Assembly (NCBI GenBank): GCA_009704345.1
Contig: WLEH01000044.1
Coordinates: forward strand, 1-7,589
Source of the DNA: Actinomycetota bacterium
GTDB taxonomy: Bacteria; Actinomycetota; Actinomycetes; S36-B12; UBA5976
Direction: 5' to 3'
DNA: 7,589 nt
Numbering within the stretch: position 1 is the first letter of the stretch; every line of letters starts with the position of its first letter. The notes beneath the pieces were generated by a model. The model was not told where the DNA came from. It did not search any database and worked only from the letters and a program-made list of their open reading frames with translations. Shown here piece after piece: positions 1 to 4,267 of the stretch. The position numbers and the translations under genes were made by a program.

Positions 1-657
1 TGGATGACGAAACGCAGCATTGTCATCAAGGGAGACTTTGCCATCCAGCGCAATGATTTCACCTGTTGGGGTTTGCACTAGAGGATTTACTTCCACCAAA
101 GTGGCATCTTCGTTAACGAATACCTGCCACATCGCTTGCAGCATCTCAACTACTTGATCTTGAATCTCGGTTGGGAACTTGGCAGCAGTTGCAATTTGAG
201 TGGCAACTTCTTTGGTAACACCAACACTGGCAGATACTGGGATCTTTGCTAGTGCATCTGGATTTGTCGCAGCAACTTCTTCAATTTCAACGCCACCTTC
301 AACACTTGCCATTGCTAGGAAAGTGCGATTGGACCGATCTAATAAAAATGAAACATAAAATTCTTTAGCAATATCTTCAGCTGGCGTAATTAACACCTGG
401 TTTACCTGATGACCTTTGATGTTCAACTTCAAAATGTCAGCTGCTCGTTGCTGCGCTTCATCTGGCGTCTTAGCTAACTTCACACCGCCAGCTTTGCCGC
501 GGCCGCCAACTTTTACCTGCGCCTTAACCACGACCATGCCACCAAATTTCGCAGCAGCCGCTTTTGCTGCTTCGGCGGTGGTTACTACTTCGCCGCTCTG
601 CGTGTTCACTCCATGTTTTGCAAACAACTGCTTCGCCTGAAACTCATAGAGATCCAC
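1..657 (-). CDS. sucC: Succinyl-CoA synthetase (ADP/GDP-forming) subunit beta, 3' end cut by window edge
   Basis: This is the beta subunit of succinate-CoA ligase, the TCA-cycle enzyme that interconverts succinyl-CoA plus NDP and phosphate with succinate, CoA and NTP in the cytoplasm. The reading frame runs open to the window edge and gives 219 residues, starting MDLYEFQAKQLFAKHGV, the hallmark N-terminus of SucC. The ATP-grasp region is visible: VVVKAQVKVGGRGKAGGVKL near residues 42-61 (nucleotide binding), and the metal-site segment VEVNPLV followed by ALDGK near residues 193-210. The family is about 390 residues long, so the C-terminal CoA-ligase-like domain lies outside the window. The start is GTG at 657, chosen because it matches the family N-terminus and has a good ribosome binding site 6 nt upstream. 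It follows the cobalamin-binding mutase subunit by 30 nt on the same strand, so co-transcription is likely; sucD would be expected next, outside the window. Confidence 0.96.
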   Translation of the reverse strand, partial: MDLYEFQAKQLFAKHGVNTQSGEVVTTAEAAKAAAAKFGGMVVVKAQVKVGGRGKAGGVKLAKTPDEAQQRAADILKLNIKGHQVNQVLITPAEDIAKEFYVSFLLDRSNRTFLAMASVEGGVEIEEVAATNPDALAKIPVSASVGVTKEVATQIATAAKFPTEIQDQVVEMLQAMWQVFVNEDATLVEVNPLVQTPTGEIIALDGKVSLDDNAAFRHP

Positions 658-663
658 GCAGAA

Positions 664-670
664 CCACCTT
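664..670 (-). promoter_or_regulatory. Ribosome binding site of sucC
   Basis: On the minus strand the sequence AAGGTGG lies 6 nt before the GTG start of sucC. It is a near-consensus Shine-Dalgarno sequence and supports the GTG at 657 as the start. It sits wholly within the 30-nt gap after the upstream stop codon. Confidence 0.75.
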
Positions 671-687
671 TCTAAAAAGTTGGAAAA

Positions 688-1086
688 TCAAACTTTAGTT
701 TCATCGCCAGAGGCTGTTACCAGCCACCGAACAATACTTTCAATTGGCGTGCCAGGAGTGAATACCGCGGCAACTCCGAGTTTCGTTAATTCAGCAATGT
801 CATCCTCGGGAATAATCCCACCTAAAAATACCAAGATATCCGAAGCACCAGCATCGGCTAAAACCTTCATTACTTCTGGTACCAACGTCATATGTGCGCC
901 TGATAACACCGAAAGCCCAATTGCAGTTGCATCTTCTGCAATGGCAGTGGCGGCTATTTGAGCTGGGGTTTGATGCAGTCCGGTATAGATCACGTCATGA
1001 CCAGCATCGCGCAAGCCTCGAGCTATCACTTTGGCGCCTCGGTCATGTCCATCAAGACCTGGCTTTGCGATTACGATTCTTGCCAC
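688..1086 (-). CDS. Cobalamin-binding small subunit of an acyl-CoA mutase (methylmalonyl-/isobutyryl-CoA mutase C-terminal type)
   Basis: This is a 132-residue stand-alone B12-binding domain, the size and type of the small subunit in split acyl-CoA mutases (methylmalonyl-, isobutyryl- or 2-hydroxyisobutyryl-CoA mutase). It opens MARIVIAKPGLDGHDRGAKV. The base-off/His-on cobalamin motif DxHxxG is D12-H14-G17, with H14 the expected cobalt ligand. The S-x-L element is S59-L61 (GLSVLSGAH) and the Gly-Gly turn is G89-G90 (FLGGIIPEDD). All are intact, so it should bind adenosylcobalamin. The catalytic TIM-barrel large subunit is absent from the window, so the substrate cannot be fixed: methylmalonyl-CoA is favoured by the adjacent sucC, because the mutase product would be succinyl-CoA. 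The start is GTG at 1086, with AGGA 7 nt upstream and alternatively a TANNNT promoter element directly before it. I recall that actinobacterial genomes such as Streptomyces keep such a subunit in the sucC/pcrA neighbourhood. Family assignment is near certain; substrate is inferred. Confidence 0.93.
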   Translation of the reverse strand: MARIVIAKPGLDGHDRGAKVIARGLRDAGHDVIYTGLHQTPAQIAATAIAEDATAIGLSVLSGAHMTLVPEVMKVLADAGASDILVFLGGIIPEDDIAELTKLGVAAVFTPGTPIESIVRWLVTASGDETKV

Positions 1087-1105
1087 CTGACAATCCTAGG
1101 TGGCA
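1081..1105 (-). promoter_or_regulatory. Hairpin over the start codon of the B12-binding subunit gene
   Basis: An 8-bp perfect inverted repeat (TGCCACCT at 1081-1088, AGGTGGCA at 1098-1105) encloses a 9-nt loop. In the minus-strand transcript the loop holds the Shine-Dalgarno-like AGGA (1094-1097), while the GTG start (1084-1086) is paired in the stem. If the transcript includes this region, the hairpin could hide the start codon and limit initiation. An 8-bp repeat with a short loop is expected a few times by chance in a window this size, so only its position makes it notable. Confidence 0.4.
1093..1098 (-). promoter_or_regulatory. Candidate -10 element (TANNNT) for a leaderless transcript of the B12-binding subunit gene
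   Basis: TAGGAT on the minus strand ends 6 nt before the GTG start at 1086. In actinobacteria a TANNNT motif at this distance typically marks transcription beginning at the first base of the start codon. A weak -35-like TTCGTG lies 17 nt further upstream (1116-1121). The same bases also serve as the possible ribosome binding site, so the two readings compete. Confidence 0.35.
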
Positions 1106-1137
1106 GCAACTCCCTCACGAATTCGGCGGTTGTTGCC

Positions 1138-1181
1138 TATCCCACAGTGTTTATCCACATCCTGTCCACAGATTACCCACC
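1138..1181 (+). promoter_or_regulatory. Cluster of four DnaA-box-like 9-mers, all in one orientation
   Basis: Four related 9-mers occur in a row: TATCCCACA (1138-1146), TTATCCACA (1151-1159, an exact match to the classical DnaA box), CTGTCCACA (1162-1170, one mismatch from the actinobacterial TTGTCCACA form) and TTACCCACC (1173-1181). Their offsets are 13, 11 and 11 nt, so they lie on roughly one face of the helix. They sit in the divergent region between the B12-binding subunit gene and the M23 peptidase gene, upstream of both possible promoters. DnaA-dependent regulation or DnaA titration is an inference; no dnaA, dnaN or clear AT-rich unwinding element is present, which argues against this being the replication origin. 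Confidence 0.5.
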
Positions 1182-1187
1182 CCCGGA

Positions 1188-1217
1188 TTTCGCCATCAGG
1201 CCCAGTTGGGGTATTCT
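1188..1217 (+). promoter_or_regulatory. Possible promoter of the M23 peptidase gene
   Basis: A -10-like TATTCT (1212-1217) lies 54 nt before the GTG start of the M23 gene, with a poor -35-like TTTCGC (1188-1193) 18 nt upstream. The match is weak and this is only the best candidate seen; the DnaA-box-like cluster lies just upstream of it. Confidence 0.22.
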
Positions 1218-1258
1218 TAAAACTACCTGAAAGCGCCCACCGGGCAAAACCGATCGCT

Positions 1259-1264
1259 GGAGGA
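1259..1264 (+). promoter_or_regulatory. Ribosome binding site deciding the M23 peptidase start
   Basis: GGAGGA lies 6 nt before the GTG at 1271. It is the only strong Shine-Dalgarno sequence in the region and places the start at 1271 rather than at the upstream in-frame GTG at 1100, which has no such site and would add 57 residues ahead of the signal peptide. Confidence 0.8.
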
Positions 1265-1270
1265 AACCAC

Positions 1271-2053
1271 GTGAGAAATTCACGCGCGTTCAAAGCTGTA
1301 ACTGTTCCAATCGCAATAGCGGCGTTATTGGTGACCTCAATTTCAGTCACCTCACTTGCCGCAACTAAGAACGAAGAAGCGAAACAGATTGCAGCTGCCC
1401 AGGATCGAATTGAAGCCTCTCGGCTAGATACCGGAACTGTCGCAGTTGAAACCGATCACGAGATTGCGCTGGCCCGTGCCGTTGAGCAGACCACCCGTTC
1501 TCTGGTGCGACAGCAGAAGAAGCTCACCAAGATGGCCAAGATTGAGGCCAAAGAGCGCAAGGCTGAACTTGCCCGATTGGCAGCAGAGCGGCTAATGCGA
1601 GAGTCTCGTGCGATGCAGTTCCGCATTGTGATTCCTAAGAATCTAAATCTGCCAGCCACCTTCACCTCAGCTAAGCGAATTCCACTCCCAGGAACTCGAA
1701 CTACTGCCTACTTTGGTCAACGCGGTTGGCGTTGGCATGGCGGCGTTCACACTGGATTGGACTTTGATGGCTATTACGGTCAATCCGTTAAGGCTGCCGC
1801 AGATGGCGTCGTGATTGCGCGCGGCTGGGATGGTTCCTACGGTTACAGCATCTTGGTCGCGCATGGCGGTCAAGTAACAACCCGCTACGCCCACCTATCG
1901 AGCATGGCAGTTTCAGTTGGTAAGCGAGTTAAGGCCGGCGAGCACATTGGCAAAGTTGGCTCCACCGGCAATGCATCTGGCACGCACCTTCATTTTGAGG
2001 TGGCGATTAAGGATCGATTGGTTAATCCAGCGCTCTGGCTGCGTAGCAACTAA
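1271..2053 (+). CDS. Secreted M23 family (LytM-type) metallopeptidase with N-terminal coiled coil
   Basis: This 260-residue exported protein should act on, or regulate cutting of, peptidoglycan cross-bridges outside the membrane. Residues 1-31 form a signal peptide: a basic start (MRNSRAFK), a hydrophobic core (residues 9-27) and an Ala-rich end (SLAA). Residues 33-115 are rich in Glu, Lys, Arg, Gln and Ala with few Pro or Gly and look like a coiled coil. The M23 domain spans about 140-257. Zinc ligands H160 and D164 (HTGLD) and H241 (HLHFEV), and catalytic H208 (YAHLS) and H239, are all present, so the enzyme should be active, unlike the degenerate EnvC/NlpD type. The coiled-coil plus LytM layout resembles division-associated M23 proteins, but a role in division is only inferred. 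It is divergent from the B12-binding subunit gene and convergent with pcrA, and its TAA stop overlaps the pcrA stop. Family is certain; substrate is not. Confidence 0.93.
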   Translation: MRNSRAFKAVTVPIAIAALLVTSISVTSLAATKNEEAKQIAAAQDRIEASRLDTGTVAVETDHEIALARAVEQTTRSLVRQQKKLTKMAKIEAKERKAELARLAAERLMRESRAMQFRIVIPKNLNLPATFTSAKRIPLPGTRTTAYFGQRGWRWHGGVHTGLDFDGYYGQSVKAAADGVVIARGWDGSYGYSILVAHGGQVTTRYAHLSSMAVSVGKRVKAGEHIGKVGSTGNASGTHLHFEVAIKDRLVNPALWLRSN

Positions 2054-4245
2054 AGCTTCTCCACTGGTGCATATCTAAGTAGTAATCGCTTCTCCCCAGC
2101 TGTACCAAAATCAATTGTGGCAGTTGCGTTATCACCGGTGCCGGCGACAGCTAATACTTTGCCCAAGCCAAACTGAGTGTGATTGACTCGATCCCCAACT
2201 ACCAATTCAATGGCACTTCGCTGCGGTGTGGCTTTAGCAATTCGAGTGGTCATGGATTCCGAACTAACACTGTGCACTGGGTCTTCGCGCAAATAACGAA
2301 TCAACTCCGCTGGGATCTCATCAATAAATCGGGATGCTGGGTTGTGTTGTGGCGCGCCCCAGGCTGATCGCCGAATTGCCCGTGAGATAAACAGTCGCTG
2401 CATGGCTCGGGTCAGCCCAACATAGGCGAGCCGGCGCTCTTCTTGCAGTTCAGTGGCATTACCAAGAGCTCGAATATGCGGGAAGATGCCATCTTCCATT
2501 CCAGTTAAAAATACAACTGGAAATTCCAAACCTTTTGCAGTGTGCAGCGTCATTAAAGTCACCACGCCAGCTTCATCATCTGGAATTTCATCGGAATCAG
2601 CGACAAGCGAGGTTCGCTCCAAAAAGCCAGCTAAACCAGCGGCATCTTCGCTTTGATCGTAGTCGGCCGCTACCGCTTCCAATTCAGCTAAATTCTCTAA
2701 TCTGACTTCATCTTGCGGATCGCCTGATTGCGCCAATTCGGCGGTGTATCCGGTCTGCTCTAGCACTGCTTGCAGCACAATCGCTGCTCCAGCACCACCT
2801 TCCACCAGCACGACTAAGTCAGCGAGCAGCTGATGAAATTCCTGCATGCTTGCTTGTGCTCTGGCAGTTAAGCCAGGAATCTGATCTGCTGCTCCTAGCG
2901 CGGCAAACATAGGTATTGATTTGCGCTGCGCATAATCACCAAGCAAAGTTTCAGCTTTATCGCCAATTCCGCGCCGCGGCACATTTAACACCCGCCTCAG
3001 CGAAATATCATCGGCTGGATTTGAGATTAACTTCAGATAAGCCAGGGCATCTTTAATTTCAGCTCGCTCATAAAACTTAAGGCCACCGACAACTCGATAA
3101 GGAATATCGGATCGAATGAATATTTCTTCGATTGCTCGAGATTGGGCATTGGTTCGGTAAAAGACAGCGACATCAGAGTATTTCAAGTCAAAATCTGACA
3201 ATTGCTTAATTTCATTAACAATAAATCTGGCCTCATCATGCTCATTATCAGCTATGTAAAACCCAATCAAGTCGCCATCGCCTGCTTGTGTCCATAATCG
3301 CTTTGGCTTGCGCTCAGTATTTCTGGCAATGACAGCATTTGCTGCGCTTAAAATATTTTGCGTGCTTCGATAATTTTGCTCCAGCACAATCGTTCTTGCC
3401 GTTGGATAATCTTGCTCGAAATCCTGAATATTTCTTATCGTTGCGCCTCGAAATGCATAAATACTTTGATCGGCATCGCCCACCACGCATAACTGGGCGG
3501 GTGGAATTGTTTCCTTTTCGGTGCCAACTAATTCCCGAACTAATACATATTGTGCGGTGTTGGTATCTTGATATTCATCAACTAAAACATGTCGATATTT
3601 CCGACGGTAGAACTCTCTAATACCTGGATTAGTTTGCAGCAGCGCAACGGTATGGCCAATTAGGTCATCAAAATCAACTGCATTAGATCTAGCTAACCGT
3701 TGTTGATACTCTCGATAAATGGTAGCGAGAGTGCGACGCGGTCCTTCTTCTTCGGCTATTTTGGAAAAATCCTCGTAATCCACTAATTCATTCTTCAGAT
3801 TTGAGATCTGCGCTTGCATCGCTCTAGGTTGGAAAAACTTAGTGTTTATGTCTAAATCTCGAATTACTAATGTAATTAACCGCAGCGAATCTGCTTGATC
3901 ATAAATTGTGAACGTTGAGCTCAGACCTAATGCGGCGCCATCGCGGCGCAAGATCCGGACGCAGGCGCTGTGAAAAGTGGAAACTTGCATACTGCGAGCA
4001 CGCGGCCCTACTAATTCCAGCACGCGTGTGCGCATCTCCAGCGCTGCTTTATTAGTAAAGGTAATGGCCAGAATCTCCTCTGGTTGGGCATCACCAGTTT
4101 CGATCAAATGAGCGATTCGCCGAGTCAGCACTCGAGTTTTGCCCGAGCCAGCACCAGCTACCACCAATAATGGTGCGCCTCGATGCAGCACTGCATCTTG
4201 TTGTTCTGGGTTTAGATCAGCTAGATCGGCAACTGCTTTGCTCAC
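2050..4245 (-). CDS. pcrA: ATP-dependent 3'-5' DNA helicase PcrA/UvrD (superfamily 1A)
   Basis: This is a 731-residue SF1A helicase that unwinds DNA during nucleotide-excision and mismatch-type repair, removes recombinase filaments and resolves conflicts with RNA polymerase. All motifs are intact: Q motif (LNPEQQDAV, 11-19), Walker A (AGAGSGKT, 30-37), Ia (ITFTNKAALEM, 61-71), Ib (STFHS, 89-93), Walker B/II (LVDEYQDTN, 221-229), III (GDADQSIYAFRG, 256-267), IV (QNYRST, 290-295), V (TLHTAKGLEFP, 566-576) and VI (RRLAYVGLTRA, 604-614). Residues 684-728 (GDRVNHTQFGLGKV onward) are the Tudor-like tail that binds RNA polymerase in PcrA/UvrD1. Length is normal for the family. The start is GTG at 4245, just ahead of the Q motif; no Shine-Dalgarno sequence is visible, but a TANNNT element lies 6 nt upstream. 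The gene follows the wall-protein gene by 22 nt on the same strand, so it may be read from that transcript, from its own promoter, or both. Confidence 0.97.
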   Translation of the reverse strand: MSKAVADLADLNPEQQDAVLHRGAPLLVVAGAGSGKTRVLTRRIAHLIETGDAQPEEILAITFTNKAALEMRTRVLELVGPRARSMQVSTFHSACVRILRRDGAALGLSSTFTIYDQADSLRLITLVIRDLDINTKFFQPRAMQAQISNLKNELVDYEDFSKIAEEEGPRRTLATIYREYQQRLARSNAVDFDDLIGHTVALLQTNPGIREFYRRKYRHVLVDEYQDTNTAQYVLVRELVGTEKETIPPAQLCVVGDADQSIYAFRGATIRNIQDFEQDYPTARTIVLEQNYRSTQNILSAANAVIARNTERKPKRLWTQAGDGDLIGFYIADNEHDEARFIVNEIKQLSDFDLKYSDVAVFYRTNAQSRAIEEIFIRSDIPYRVVGGLKFYERAEIKDALAYLKLISNPADDISLRRVLNVPRRGIGDKAETLLGDYAQRKSIPMFAALGAADQIPGLTARAQASMQEFHQLLADLVVLVEGGAGAAIVLQAVLEQTGYTAELAQSGDPQDEVRLENLAELEAVAADYDQSEDAAGLAGFLERTSLVADSDEIPDDEAGVVTLMTLHTAKGLEFPVVFLTGMEDGIFPHIRALGNATELQEERRLAYVGLTRAMQRLFISRAIRRSAWGAPQHNPASRFIDEIPAELIRYLREDPVHSVSSESMTTRIAKATPQRSAIELVVGDRVNHTQFGLGKVLAVAGTGDNATATIDFGTAGEKRLLLRYAPVEKL

Positions 4246-4251
4246 TGGAGC

Positions 4252-4257
4252 AGTCTA
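4252..4257 (-). promoter_or_regulatory. Candidate -10 element (TANNNT) for a leaderless pcrA transcript
   Basis: TAGACT on the minus strand ends 6 nt before the GTG start of pcrA, in the 22-nt gap after the upstream stop codon. No Shine-Dalgarno sequence is present in that gap. The spacing equals that seen before the B12-binding subunit gene, and fits transcription starting at the start codon. No good -35 hexamer is visible. Confidence 0.35.
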
Positions 4258-4267
4258 GAGACCGGGC

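Noticed and set aside
1138..1181. DnaA-box-like cluster as the chromosomal origin
   Set aside because: There is no dnaA, dnaN or gyrase gene and no AT-rich unwinding stretch nearby; only four boxes are present.
894..1230. Plus-strand open frames antisense to the B12-binding subunit gene
   Set aside because: They overlap a clearly conserved protein on the other strand and show no recognisable features.
1100..1270. N-terminal extension of the M23 peptidase from GTG at 1100
   Set aside because: It would bury the signal peptide 57 residues in and overlap the regulatory region; the strong GGAGGA site and signal peptide place the start at 1271.
2499..2522. 8-bp inverted repeat TTCCAGTT/AACTGGAA in pcrA
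   Set aside because: Repeats of this length with short loops are expected a few times by chance, and it lies within helicase coding sequence ahead of motif VI.
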